The notes below the pieces were generated by a model. The model did no database searches, was not told the DNA's origin, and saw nothing but the letters and a program-made list of their open reading frames with translations. A stretch of 64,000 nucleotides of DNA from Semisulcospira habei (Eukaryota > Mollusca > Gastropoda > Semisulcospiridae), in the NCBI GenBank assembly GCA_036245525.1, contig BTPG01000007.1, forward strand, positions 164,704,476 through 164,768,475. The letters run 5' to 3'. The translations under genes and the position numbers were made by a program. Shown piece by piece: positions 10,755 through 21,619 of this stretch; position 1 is the first letter of the stretch, and the number at the start of each line of letters is the position of its first letter.

Positions 10755-10799
10755 AGCCTGCGCACCTATTCTTTTATCCTTGGAAAATAAAGTTTCATT

Positions 10800-10851
<52 letters not shown>

Positions 10852-10863
10852 AGTCTCTCTCTC
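10619..10863. repeat. (TC)n microsatellites around a retroposon tail
   Basis: Two long TC tracts (about 10619-10755 and 10803-10848) enclose CCTTGGAAAATAAAGTTTCA, which looks like the 3' end of a retroposon. The same AATAAA-to-CAT arrangement recurs at 22418-22460 and 57810-57850. The long serine-leucine frame over this tract is not a gene. Confidence 0.8.
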
Positions 10864-11280
10864 ATCCGCACCTTGTTTGCGTAAGCCGAGCACACATTTG
10901 CTTTTTGCCTAATGTAAAGTAAGTGTGTGAGTGCGAGCGTGCTTGTGTGTGCGCGCGTGCGTGCTTGTGCGTGCACACACACACGTGAGTAAATACCCGC
11001 TTTCCCAACTAATTTTCTAACCGCCAGGCAACTTTTACCTTATTAACCCTTACTCTTAAAAAAAAAAACGAACACAAACCATGGGCATAGCCGGCTCCTT
11101 TTAATATCCGTGTGCACTTTGGACAGATTGTGTGATAGAGGTTGCAGTGATAAGTGTCCATCCGCGGACAACTGTCATTCGGCTGTTCCGCTGTTTGGTT
11201 CTGTTCTGTGCTGTTCTGTTTTGATCTGCTCTGCTCCGTTTTGTACTGTACTGTTAAAAATGCGCTGTGCTGTGCTCAGC
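10864..11280. other. Unassigned stretch with GT/GC-rich patch
   Basis: A GTGTGCGCGCGTGCGTGC patch lies at 10925-10985. No gene seen. Confidence 0.4.
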
Positions 11281-11364
11281 CTAAATCCTTTGGCTGTCGG
11301 TAGCGGTTTTGTCGCGTGCAGAAATCGTCGCGACAAACACCACCACCGACAGCCAAAGGGTTAA
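11281..11364. mobile_element. Family C palindromic element (C2)
   Basis: Arms TCCTTTGGCTGTCGGTAGCG and ACCGACAGCCAAAGGGTTAA close on GTCGCG/CGCGAC. The right TTAA (11361-11364) is also the left TTAA of the family A element that follows, so the two sit back to back. Confidence 0.8.
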
Positions 11365-11556
11365 AGTCAACATTTTCACATTTGGGAGCGGTCCTCTGAA
11401 GACGATATGACTAAGACGGCAGAACGAGCATGACAGTTCAAGGGTGATGCCAGAATAGCTTGGCGCCTTGAGGCGCCAAGCTATTCTGGCACCACCCTTG
11501 AACTATCATGACCGGTTCTTAACTCGTTGTTGTGTTCTTAGGGTTTAGCAGGTTAA
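11361..11556. mobile_element. Family A palindromic MITE (A7)
   Basis: Its left TTAA is shared with C2 and its right end is at GCAGGTTAA (11553-11556). The hairpin is intact: CAGTTCAAGGGTGATGCC pairs, with one mismatch, with GGCACCACCCTTGAACT around GGCGCC. Confidence 0.8.
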
Positions 11557-13304
11557 AACGTGGACGACATGACAGATCGTGCGTATGCTGCGTTTTGAAG
11601 GGTGTGGACTGAGTAATTTGAGTGCAAAGCGTTTGACAGGTAAATAAAAACATACAGCGATCTAATAGCTGCGTTACGACCTGCCTAGCTTTAAATGTGT
11701 ATGCACTCGGATTTTTTCCTAGGGGCAAGGACTGCAGTATGTCCATGCGGAACATCTTGAACGAATAACAGGCTTGGCATGTACCAAGAACGCTCTTCTG
11801 AATGCGCCAAGCCTTTGTCAAAAAACGCGACAAGCAGAATGCAAAATATCAATCAAACATTTTTTTTTTAATTTACAAGATGACTCATGCCAACTGAATT
11901 CTTTTTCCAATTCATAACATTCCTAATGCGCGAAATTTCCATCTGCATATTATGAAGTAGGATTCTTTTGTCTGGCCGAAGAAAAGTGAAATGTCCTTTG
12001 CAAATTTCTCAGACAAAATTCTGTTTTAAACAAACTAAATTGAACATCACCATGTAATTGTAGCCAAGAAGTGCCACTTTCAAATGAAGCCCAGCGCATA
12101 AGCACAATTTAACCTAGCCGTGGAAATCTGGAAGGAAAAAGGTCATAATGTTGCAGTCTGTGTGAACGTTGGAGGAGTGGATTACTGACGTCACGTAAAA
12201 GAAAATACCACCGACATGTTTCGTAGGGATATACTGTTAACACGTTTTGTACGGAAAAACCATCGACATGTTTTGTAGAGAACAATGTTGTGACCGGAAC
12301 ATTGTCCGACACATTTTCGATTACTGGACTCTGCGGAACCTTTCACGGACTTTCCCGGCAATCCACTCACGCAAATTTCAAACGCCTTTAGAGGTTTACT
12401 ATCACGACTGCCCCAAATGCGGCAATGCAATCTGGTGCTAACACTGTTCTGTGTATGTCTGACCCTGCCATATGACATCACTGAGTGAATTGTGACGGCC
12501 AGTTTTGGCTGAGGCTGCATCGCGTTTTGATAACCATTTCACCGACTTTCATATTCAAAGGCCTATTACTCCGAAACTAAATCGGATCCGAAGCACAGTT
12601 TTCTCTAACCTATTCACTGCATGAACAATGACTGTACGAGAAATGGCTTTTGTATCTCTAGATCCACAGGCAGGATATCGAACGCGGAAGTGTCATGTAG
12701 CCTAATTTGTCGCGTTTCTTTAGTCAAAGGCTATATTTTGAGCAAGGATTGTCAGCTTCAGCTTGACTCAGTGCTTGATTTAATTTCCGGTGACGCTAAC
12801 CTGTACATCGGCACTACGAATGGTTGTTAATAACTCAGATTCTGTCAAATAATGTAAGTTGTTCCCACTGACAGTGAGGAATCAGTACGCATGGACCGCC
12901 ACGTCGAACAACCTGACAAGAACCTCAAACTGGGGGTGGAAATGAGGCCATTAACGGCATAAACATAAATAACTGAACGCCAACAGTAAACACCACATAT
13001 ATTTTAATCAGCATATAAAACTAAATCAAAGGCCCATGACATCTCCATTAAACTGTTTCTTATCATAATTCAATAACGAGCCTAAAAGATCTCCATGCCG
13101 GCAATGATATTCCGGTGTCTCAAAATGCCAATTTCTGCACATGATATGTTCGTTCCACCCCCACCCCCACCCCCCGTCCCCCCCCCCCAGCTCCGAGTGC
13201 CCATCCCCACCCCCCGATCGCCCCCCGCCCCCCAAGCAAATGCATCTTCTTGTTATGAGTGTGTTTCAGCCATTGTTCTTTTAGAAGACACATTACTTAA
13301 CCTG
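11557..13304. other. Long unassigned stretch
   Basis: At 12200-12290 a motif like CCGACATGTTTCGTAGGGA occurs three times in imperfect tandem. A C-rich patch lies at 13157-13233. I recognise no gene. Short frames in both strands have no domains. Confidence 0.4.
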
Positions 13305-13485
13305 GTAACCCCTTCCCTGCCGAGAACAAATGAAAACGATACAACTGCAAAAGACATGCGGGGGCTCATGAAGATCTATGTTTCTTGCTGATGCTCATTT
13401 GAATCCATGCTCCTTGGATGGTTAGAGTTCTTTGGAGTTGAATTAAAACGATTTAAGATGCACAATCTGGAACCGTGAAATGGCT
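13305..13485. mobile_element. Family B MITE with left arm deleted (B11)
   Basis: It starts GTAACCCCTTCCCTGCCGAG, then jumps from CAACTGCAAAAGACAT directly to the right arm GCGGGGGCTCATGAAGATC. The downstream flank (CCATGCTCCTTGGATGG) matches B4 and B5. Confidence 0.75.
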
Positions 13486-13516
13486 ACCGCAGAGACAAAG
13501 CAAACATACAATAACT

Positions 13517-13583
13517 GAAAGAGGCATAGATTCTCAATTAATGTCCCCGCAGAAACGGGGACACAGGAAAATTATGTGTCTTG
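13517..13583. repeat. Variant family B hairpin (B12)
   Basis: Arms AAGAGGCATAGATTCTC and AATTATGTGTCTTG enclose a different GC centre, TGTCCCCG/CGGGGACA, which itself pairs perfectly. Confidence 0.65.
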
Positions 13584-13882
13584 TCGCCTTTATTTACATC
13601 GGCGTTTTGTAGGTTGGGGAAATGCGAAGGGGTGACGGCCATTTTGTTATTACCTCACATAGAAAATAAATATTGAAGTTCTAACATTTTTTTAGCAACG
13701 GTAAACGTGCTGCACGCAGAACACATTTTTAATAACTTGTGCTAAATAAACTAATTAAATCTTTTAAACAAACTTAAACGGCCGTTACTTAAAATGACAC
13801 TTCTGTGTTATTACATGCACATTCGTTTTCGTTAATTAGGTTCGCGTTTCTTTTCCCTTAGTCCCACATCTATTCCATTACA

Positions 13883-13940
13883 TCTGCAAGAGACAGATTT
13901 TGAAGTTGCAGGGGCTCATGAGAATCTATATCTATTGCTG
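13883..13940. repeat. Family B hairpin fragment (B13)
   Basis: CTGCAAGAGACAGATTTTG then GCAGGGGCTCATGAGAATC. The left arm is shortened. Confidence 0.6.
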
Positions 13941-14287
13941 GCTTCAAAATGATGTTATCTGAGGGAAAAAAATAAAAAATAAATAAATAACTAAAAAAGG
14001 GCGATTTTCCGCCTTCTTTTGTCGTTGTGGCTGCTTTTACCGGAGGGAGGAAATTCAAGAAAGGAAGAGCAACAAACTAGAGCCGGTATAATTGGCGGAG
14101 TAACTTGACTCTCTGCGCTTAGTGCATGCCAAGTTCATTCTCCTACGTGAAGCCGACTGCGCTCGCGCGCTCGCTGTCAGTCCATCCTAAATATAGACAT
14201 CTGGCTCGCGAGATTATGCCAAGTAGTGTGTTACGCAAAAAAGGAAGTAGTTTGAAGCGCACCTTCACTTTTTCATTGCGAACAGTG
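13941..14287. other. Unassigned stretch
   Basis: A (TAAA)n-like patch lies at 13968-13990. Nothing else recognised. Confidence 0.3.
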
Positions 14288-14357
14288 TAGCCGGGTGGTT
14301 CAGATAGCACAGCGTTGGACTCAAGTCCAAATGGTCGTGGGTTAGACCCGCAGCAAG
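14288..14357 (+). repeat. tRNA-Leu-like SINE head
   Basis: TGGTTCAGATAGCACAGCG resembles a box A region, GGACTCAAGTCC resembles a tRNA-Leu(CAA) anticodon arm, and GTGGGTTAGACCCGC resembles a T arm/box B. No acceptor stem closes, so this is a tRNA-derived SINE head or tRNA pseudogene and not a working tRNA gene. It sits directly upstream of the 167-bp array. Confidence 0.6.
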
Positions 14358-14479
14358 GGCTAAAACATTTCAGACACTTTTCGGTGCCCCCGTCATTGAA
14401 ATTAACCTTTAAATGTGAAACCCAAATTTATACACAAACAAGAAAGGCAAAGCCATTATGGCTCACGTGTATGACCGAT

Positions 14480-15525
14480 TTACATATGTGTGACCTTTGT
14501 GACAAGGGTTGGCTTCTGCAGCAGCAAAATCTATGTTTTCTGAAAATGTAAGCATTTTTCACACATTTTGTCAAGCCCCCGTGACCCTTGACCTTTGTGA
14601 TGAGTTGACAAAATTAGTATGTATAGGAAGGTCTTATCATCAGCTATCTTTGTACCAAATTTGGTTGAAAATTTTGCAAACATTTAGGAATACCTACAAT
14701 TTTATCAAAAATCAGCATTTTACAAACATTTGCCAGCCTCTTGTGACTCTTGACCTTTCCAAGGGGTCATCCAAATTAGTATGTATAGATAGGTCTTACC
14801 ATCAGGTATCTCTGTACCAAATTTGGGTTTTAAGTTGTGAATAGTATTTAATATTTGAAAAAAAAAAAAACATCTTTTGTCAAAATATGGCTATTTTAGA
14901 CCTGTTTCCTGAGCTCTCGTGACACTTGACCTTTCCGAGGGATCAACCAAATTAGTGTGCATAGAAAGGTCTTCCCATCAGGTATCTCTGTAGTAAGTTT
15001 GGGTTTAAAGTTTTTAATAGTATTTGAGAAAAAAAAAAAACATCTTTTGTCAAAATATGGCTATTTCAGACCCTATTTCTTGAGCCCTTGTGACCCTTGA
15101 CCTTTCTGAGGGGTCATCCAAATTAGTATGCATAGATAGATCTTACGATCAGGTATCTCTGTACCAAGTTTGGGTTTGACGTTGTGAATAGTATTTGAGA
15201 AAAAAACATATTTTGTCAAAATATGCTATTTTTCACCTATTCCCTGAGCTCTTGTGACCTTGACCTTTCCGAGGGATCAACCAAATTAGTACGTCTAGAA
15301 AGGTTTTATCATCAGGTACCTTTGTACCAAGTTTGGGTTTGAAGTTGTGAATAGTATTTGAGAAAAAATAAATTATGTCAAAATATAGCCATTTGTGACC
15401 TATTTCCTGATCCTCTGTGACCTTGACCTTTGTGAGAGGTCACTCAAATTGGTATGTTTCGAAAGGTCTTACCACAAAGTATCTTCGGGGGAAGTTTAAA
15501 GAGTGTGGCTTGAATAGTCTCCAAG
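14480..15525 (+). repeat. Tandem array of about 167-bp units
   Basis: Six diverged units each contain TGACCCTTGACCTTT, an AAATTAGTATGTATAG-like block, GGTATCTCTGTACCAA and an A-run. The TTGACC landmark falls at 14588, 14750, 14926, 15097, 15260 and 15423, giving spacings of 162-176 bp. It ends in a (GGACGAC)-rich tract. Such blocks recur in invertebrate non-autonomous elements, so it may be the body of the element headed by the tRNA-like segment. Confidence 0.85.
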
Positions 15526-15544
15526 AAAATGCCAACGTTAAAGT

Positions 15545-15607
15545 TTACCACGGACGACGGACGACGGCGGACGGACGACGGCGGACGGACGACAGGCGAC
15601 GGACGAC
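15545..15607. repeat. (GGACGAC/GGCGGAC)n minisatellite
   Basis: A short imperfect repeat of CGGACGACGG-type units separates the 167-bp array from the truncated L2-like LINE. Confidence 0.8.
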
Positions 15608-16519
15608 AGTATCTATCGCCCCCCTCCAAGCTCTCAAAACAAACTCACAAACTCCATGTTCCTCACCGAGTTCGATCTCCTCCTCGACCACTACAGCACA
15701 CGACCCGGAAAACACATCCTTCTTGGTGATTTTAACTTCCACTTCGACAAACCCGACCACCCCGACACAAAACGCCTTTGCACGTCACTTTCTAACCACA
15801 ATCTTACACAGCACATCACTAAACCCACCCACCGACTCGGCCACACCCTCGACTGGATCATCACCCGCACCTCCGATCAACTCTTCCTCGACTTTGACAC
15901 CTCCTCTGTGCTTCCCTCCGACCACCTCGCTATTCTCGTCGCCCTCAACCTACCTCCCCCGAAAAAGCCCAAGCTCTTTGTCTCTCGTCGCAAACTAAAA
16001 TCTGTCAACCGAGAGAACTTTTTCGACGAAGCTCTCGACCTTCTCTTGGACCCCGTCTCCTCTCCCGATCTTGCATCCCATTTCGATTCCTCCCTTCGAA
16101 AACTTCTAGACACCCATGCCCCTGTCACCACCTGCTCCATACCCAACCGACTCCCCTCCCCCTGGCTCACTGACGACATAGCCGAGGCCAAGCGCGAGCG
16201 TCGACAAGCGGAACGCCGCTGGCGCTCATCCGACCTCACCGTTCACAGAGAGATCTTCCAAACCACCAGATCCAAAGTCTGCAGAATGATCTCCGACTCC
16301 AAACGCAAACACCTTCAAAACAAAATCCTGGAATCCACTTCTTCCAAAACCCTCTACGCTACCATGAACACACTCCTAGGCACTTATAAAGACTCTCCTC
16401 TTCCCAACACACACAGCAAAGAAGAACTTCCGTCCGCCTTTTCCTCCTATTTCTCCGACAAAATCCAAAACTCTGCGCAACACACTCGACACTCTGCCTT
16501 CTTCGCCTTGCCTCCCTGA
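15608..16519 (+). pseudogene. LINE apurinic-like endonuclease domain, truncated
   Basis: The frame opens at IYRPPPSSQNKLTNS, just ahead of the first Met at 15656, and includes LLGDFNFHFD (the GDFN core), LDWIITR and SDHLAILVAL (the SDH core) of the exonuclease-endonuclease-phosphatase fold that nicks target DNA. The N-terminal catalytic Asn and Glu motifs are missing because of 5' truncation. The frame ends at 16519, but a one-base shift near 16510 restores continuity (PDTPFSGTPLSSF) with the reverse transcriptase frame. The ORF2 is therefore broken by one frameshift. Confidence 0.85.
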
Positions 16520-18119
16520 CACCCCCTTTTCCGGCACTCCCCTCTCGTCCTTCCGCCCCGTCTCTCAGGATGAAGTCCTCAAGACCATAAAGTCCATGCC
16601 TTTCAAAACCTGCGAACTAGACCCCCTCCCAGCTTCCCTCTACCAGGACGGCCTCCCAAAACTTTTGCCCTTCATTACGGACATCATCAACACATCTCTA
16701 GAAAATGGCTCCGTCCCCGATATCTTCAAGTCCGCCATCGTCCGTCCTCTCCTCAAAAAACACAACCTCGACCCAAACGAACTCAAGAACTACCGCCCAG
16801 TCTCCAATCTCTCTTTCCTGTCCAAGCTTCTTGAGAAGGTCGTCCTCAACCAACTCAACCTCCACCTCGCCGACAACAACCTCCTCAGTCCCTTCCAGTC
16901 TGCCTATCGCAAACATCACAGCACTGAAACTGCCCTTCTACATATCCTAAACGACCTGCTTCTCTCCACTGACTCGGGCAACATCTCCCTTCTTACGCTA
17001 CTCGATCTCTCTGCCGCCTTCGACACCATAGACCACTCTATCCTCCTCCACCGCCTCCACCACTCCTTTGGCATCACTGACTCTGCTCACTCCTGGTTTC
17101 TCTCCTACCTCTCCGACAGACAGCAGTCCGTCACCATCGACGGCGTCTCCTCCAACCCAGTCAGGCTCTTCTGCGGCGTTCCTCAGGGGTCCGTCCTGGG
17201 CCCGGTCCTTTTTACACTCTACATCTCCCCACTGTCCAACATCATCCAGTCTCACCACATACACCACCACCTCTACGCTGACGACTCACAACTACTAGAC
17301 AAAGACAAACTCGACAACACTCCGACACTACTGACTCGCACGGCTGACTGCTATGAGGACGTGAAAAACTGGATGACAGCAAACAAGCTCAAACTGAACG
17401 ACGACAAATCGGAAGCCATGCTGGTAGGCACTCGCCAGAAACTTTCCCAGCTCTCTCCCTCTCTCCACCTTCAACTCGACAGCACCCCCATCTCCCTCTC
17501 TGACTCGGTCAAGAACCTTGGCGTTATCCTGGATTCCTCTCTTTCCATGACCAGCTTCGTCTCCGCCACGGCCCAGGCATGTTATTTCCACCTCCGCCGC
17601 ATCAGTCAGATCAGAAAATACCTCACTACCGAAGCTGCCACCAAACTCGCTGTCTCTCTCATCTTATCTCGCATCGACTACTGCAACTCTCTCCTTTCTG
17701 GCCTTCCTCACTCCACCACTCTCACTCTCCAGCGCGTCCTGAACAATGCTGCCCGCCTCGTCCTCAGAAAGAAAAAATCCGACCACATCACTCCCCTGCT
17801 CAAGCTCCTTCACTGGCTCCCCATCCCCCAACGCATCCAATACAAGATTCTGTCTCTCTGCTACAAATCCCTGAACAACTACGCTCCTGCGTATTTCTCC
17901 AACTTACTTCACCCCTACACTCCTCCCCGCTCCCTCCGCTCCGCCTCTGACCCTCTCCGCCTCCTCATCCCCCGCACCAAACTCAGCACTTTCGGCCCCC
18001 GCTCTTTCTCAGTATACGGTCCAACCACCTGGAACACTCTCCCACTCTCTCTCCGTCAGAAACACTCGCTCTCCTCCTTCCAGTCTGCCCTCAAAACTCA
18101 TCTCTTTCAACAGTTCTAG
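16518..18119 (+). pseudogene. LINE reverse transcriptase domain (L2/CR1-like)
   Basis: This is the C-terminal part of ORF2, which copies element RNA onto nicked target DNA. First Met is at 16596, but the frame reads in from about 16518. Counted from that Met, YRPVSNLSFLSKLLEK lies near residue 63, LLDLSAAFDTIDH near 136, CGVPQGSVLGPVLF near 193 and the catalytic YADD near 226. The C-terminus FQSALKTHLFQQF is the usual ending of L2-like proteins. No internal stops occur over 507 codons, so the copy is fairly young despite its 5' truncation and frameshift. There is no RNase H domain. Confidence 0.9.
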
Positions 18120-18399
18120 CACTATATCACCACACTCCCCAGCCCAAGCTGACTGTCCTAATGTATCTTCACTATTTGTGTTACGTGAGTCATTGTCTAA
18201 AGCGTGCGCATGCGTGTGCGAGTTGTGAGTGCGCGCTTAGAGTTATAATTATTATAAGATAAGCGCATTATAAATACCGTAATTATTATTATTATTATTA
18301 TTATTACGACCACTGGCCCCAAAAATACTCACTTTTGCTTCGCACGTGAGCCAAAAAAGCATTAACTTAGATGCATAACTTGGCTGCAACAGAGGATAT

Positions 18400-18599
18400 A
18401 TAAACACATATGAATATTAATAATTGAAGGACTACAGGCAGCGCAAACAAGAGGAAGAATTTTAAAAGAAACATAAAGAGACAGAAATACAAGCCCTAGA
18501 AACAAAAGAAAACCCCACCCTGTCAGGCTGACCAAAGTGATCCTGGCAAAAAAAAAGTTAACCCCACCCAAGCCCCCAAGGGTAGACCTGGGTGCGGGG
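18400..18599 (-). mobile_element. SINE-like family H, diverged copy (H3)
   Basis: Read on the minus strand it starts CCCCGCACCCAGGTCTACCC and continues through a block like GGGTGGGG, matching the first half of the copies at 38842 and 50305. The 3' part is lost or decayed. The shared 5' boundary in three copies suggests that this is the true start of the element. Confidence 0.75.
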
Positions 18600-18939
18600 T
18601 TTCGGTGAGAAATGTGACGGACAAACACATGGTACTGTGACGTAGTGCACATTATTTGGAGTGAGACACTATGACACGTCACTCGTTAGTCTCGTTCTGG
18701 GGTTAGGGTTACGGTTAACTATACTGGTATACATGGAGACAAAGTAATTCCATAATTTAAAAGTATATTCCAAATACGTGTATATAGATTATTATTGTAT
18801 CTTCGCATGGTAAAACATACCGCGACTACTATGCTATTTTGCGAATAGGTTGATATCCAGTGGTGTTTGGGATCATGCAGACATGACTGGCACCTACAAG
18901 AAGTTTTCGCCCACAACGGAACTAAACGAACTGAGGTTT
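18600..18939. other. Unassigned stretch
   Basis: GGGGTTAGGGTTACGGTTAAC at about 18700 is telomere-like but too short to mean much. No gene seen. Confidence 0.3.
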
Positions 18940-19113
18940 TCAAGCAGTCCCCTGAAGATTACATTGATTTCAAAAGGCACATAGACCTTGATAATTCAAG
19001 GGCGGTGCCAGAATAGCTTGGCGCCTCCAGGCGCCAAGCTATTCTGGCACCACCCTTGAAATATCAAGAATAATCCACGTTTTTTCGCAGTGTCGGGGCT
19101 GGACTGGGGTAAA
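18940..19113. mobile_element. Family A MITE, ends decayed (A8)
   Basis: The hairpin at 18987-19068 is intact (GATAATTCAAGGGCGGTGCC and its complement). The right flank GTGTCGGGGCTGGACTGGGG is a decayed version of the usual end. Confidence 0.75.
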
Positions 19114-19639
19114 CTGAGTTGTTTTCAGTGAACAATTCGGTGAACTGAAGCAAAACCGTACAGACAATAGGCGTTTTGGTTATTTTGTCCTACAAAAACA
19201 GCGTTCTATTGTTTTTAGTGTAGCGCGCGCGGTATTGTTGCTGTCAGTTAGTAGGTAATCCGAAACAACTGCACCCCGCATTACCAACAGGTCGCCCATG
19301 TCGCACTTCTTTGCACTACGTGCAACTGCACTAATTCGCACAAGTGCACCGCAGCGCACATGTCACGTTCACGCGCATGCCCACTTTTAGACCGACTTTT
19401 CTTGCGTTGAAATCGTCTAGAATTTCGCGAATTAGGAAGGAAATATCTAGCATATGTGGCGGGAAAACAATCTAAATTACCTGGCAGACCTTTTTAACGT
19501 TGGTCTGAAAACAGCAAACAAGTTGCATGCCTTGCAGTTGCACGTGCAATAACTATTTCACGTCCAACGCTAATACCATGTGGAAGTTGACAGTTAACTT
19601 ACAGAGCATACAAATAAATAAGCTCGACGTCTGCACAGA
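19114..19639. other. Unassigned stretch
   Basis: Nothing recognised. Confidence 0.3.
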
Positions 19640-19695
19640 TGAACATCGCCCATCTGCAAGAGGCACAGAACCTCATGAACCCACACAGATGCACG
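19640..19695. repeat. Family B hairpin fragment (B14)
   Basis: CATCTGCAAGAGGCACAGAA followed by CCTCATGAACCCACACAG is a left arm with a damaged centre. Confidence 0.55.
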
Positions 19696-19745
19696 TTGGC
19701 TGTATTCGTGTTCTCTGAAACGGGATGGAGGAGTATACTTTTCAT

Positions 19746-19917
19746 TTTCACCCCTTCCCTGCCTCTGGACGCAAATTCCGCTTCAAGATTACTCAAAGTG
19801 GTCTCAGCAAGAGGCATAGATCCTCATGAGCCCCCGCGACTGCGGGGGCTCATGAGGCTCTATGTCTCTTGCAGTTAGACTGTGTTCACTATTTTCTCGG
19901 CAGTTAATTTGCCAAAG
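19746..19917. mobile_element. Family B palindromic MITE (B15)
   Basis: The left end is TTCACCCCTTCCCTGCCTCT and the right end CTCGGCAGTTAA (TTAA at 19914-19917). The hairpin at 19806-19873 is almost perfect, with GACTGCGGGGG at its centre. A second end-like GGCAATGAAAAGGTTAA lies at 20111-20127. Confidence 0.85.
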
Positions 19918-20257
19918 CCAGCTATTTCAGCATTCAAACGAATAAATTATAGTCTAGCCAGGATAAGTAAAGCAGCGAGGAGTTTTCGGGGTACATTGAA
20001 GTAAGAAGACGATGATTTTACAGCAAAAAAAATATATTTTGCGGGGGAGGGGGTATTTTTAAAAAACGCTGAACGTTGCCGTCCTTTCGAAGACATTATT
20101 TGTGTCTGTTGGCAATGAAAAGGTTAATGACAGCTGCCCACTTGGCTCCGAGATGGAAATTGCACAATGCAGTAGCACGTGCAATGATTTTCTTTGACAG
20201 CTGGTATCAAATTCTTCCACGGAAGGCGGCGTTTTAAGGTGGTGCCGGAAAATAGTG

Positions 20258-20323
20258 TTCGTTGATCTGTGATTTTGTACCTTACGGCTTCAGCCGTAAC
20301 GTAAAAAGTTCACAGACTGGAAC
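20258..20323. repeat. Family F palindrome (F2)
   Basis: GATCTGTGATTTTGTACCTT then ACGGCTTCAGCCGTAACGTA and TTCACAGACTGGAAC. The centre GGCTTCAGCC is palindromic and the arms are more diverged than in F1. Confidence 0.65.
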
Positions 20324-20990
20324 ACACATTTGCACTAAGCCAAAATGTCTGAAGTAACACGCAAGCACAATTTTGTTTTGATGACAAAGTAGGCCTAATG
20401 TTGACATGTGCGTATACACGGTGGGTAATCCACGCCAACGATGTTCTTCCGCATTGACAGAGCAGGTAGGACTAATACTTTGTACATCTTACCACGGTGA
20501 AAACCCGGCCAACTTCAAACGCACTTCTTTTTGTCATGTTTTTCAAACATCAGCATGAAGGCGAATACAGCAGACGCTTCACCAGCATGATGTCTTTTCT
20601 TCACACACATATTTTTAACTGGATAAAAATGAAATACGAAAACGACCTCGAAATTCGAGTTCGTCTAGCGAAACAAAAAATACGGAAACTTTTAAATGAC
20701 TTGCGGACTGATTTGTAACTGTGCCCTGTCTTTCACCATTTCTTTTTTCACAGAGTCCTACGGAAACAATCAACGTCTTTTTACTGCACAGTGCCCGAAA
20801 ACTCCTTTCTGCTTTACTTATCTTGGCTACAGTATATTCACTCAAGTACTGAAATAGCTCGCTTTGGCGAAGATAACTTTATTAGTTTGGAAAGTAAACG
20901 AAACGGTGTTTGCTTCAAAATTTATTTTTTGCGTTACGGGGGCTTGGCTGCGGTTATTTGTCTTTGAAGGACCAACCGGTAGTCTGTATT
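20324..20990. other. Unassigned stretch
   Basis: A 73-codon frame (20497-20718, plus) has a charged C-terminal half but no recognisable domain. I do not call it a gene. Confidence 0.3.
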
Positions 20991-20999
20991 TGAATCTAG

Positions 21000-21147
21000 T
21001 CAAGGCTTAGTCCATCCAGCAATAACACACTACAACAAGATAAGGTTCGACCATGATAATTCAAGGGAGGTGCCAGACTACCTTAGTGGCGCCTGGAGGC
21101 GCCAATCTAGTCTGCCACCACCCTTGAACCATCATGGTGGGTACATA
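21000..21147. mobile_element. Family A MITE, ends decayed (A9)
   Basis: Hairpin 21046-21135: CGACCATGATAATTCAAGGG and a complementary right arm. The left arm has an extra CCTTAGT block that is not matched opposite, so the stem is interrupted. Confidence 0.75.
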
Positions 21148-21619
21148 ACAGAGATGTGGAATGTTATGTACTGTATATGTCTCGCTACTGTCATGGGCTG
21201 GCGATTGGGTACCACAAGGAAGGAAACTGGATCTAATCGTGTGTTTATCAGTTTGTCCAGCGTTAAGTTATTCCCCTTTGTATCTTTCCTCGAATTTTTC
21301 AAAGATATTAGCTCCCAGAACTTTCGGAAGATCCCTTCATCCTTTCTCGCCTCTAACTGTCATAGCATATCTGCGGCAAGGTACATCTTGGAAAGAAATG
21401 CGCCATCAACTGCACCTCAGTCTTGTTTGCAAAAGGTGGGGGTAACCGTGTAGGTGGTCTGGCGTTTTATTTCACAGGATTTAACTCAGTTGGCACCATT
21501 CTACTTTTGAGTCAATGTATGACTTTAGCCATAACCATATGGTAAAAGTGGTATTATGACTAGGTTATAAAAAAAAAAAGCACATTCACTTATGCATGAT
21601 TGGAAAGTTAGAAATGACT
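21148..21619. other. Unassigned stretch
   Basis: Two overlapping frames of about 94 and 127 codons show no domain. No gene called. Confidence 0.3.

Larger units (their letters stand above)
15608..18306 (+). mobile_element. 5'-truncated L2/CR1-like non-LTR retrotransposon
   Basis: The body holds endonuclease and reverse transcriptase domains and ends in AAGCGCATTATAAATACCGT followed by (ATT)n (about 18283-18306). The 5' end cuts into the endonuclease just before YRPP. It resembles the L2/CR1 part of the Jockey superfamily by RT motifs (FQSAYRKHHSTETALL, LLDLSAAFDTIDH). The simple-repeat tail is typical of L2-type elements. Confidence 0.9.

Noticed and set aside
10423..10884. 153-codon serine-leucine frame, and similar frames at 22000, 36469 and 44923
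   Set aside because: These are (CT)n microsatellite read-through with no conserved sequence.
18700..18720. Telomere-like GGGGTTAGGGTTACGG
   Set aside because: Only two repeat units, so no interstitial telomere can be claimed.
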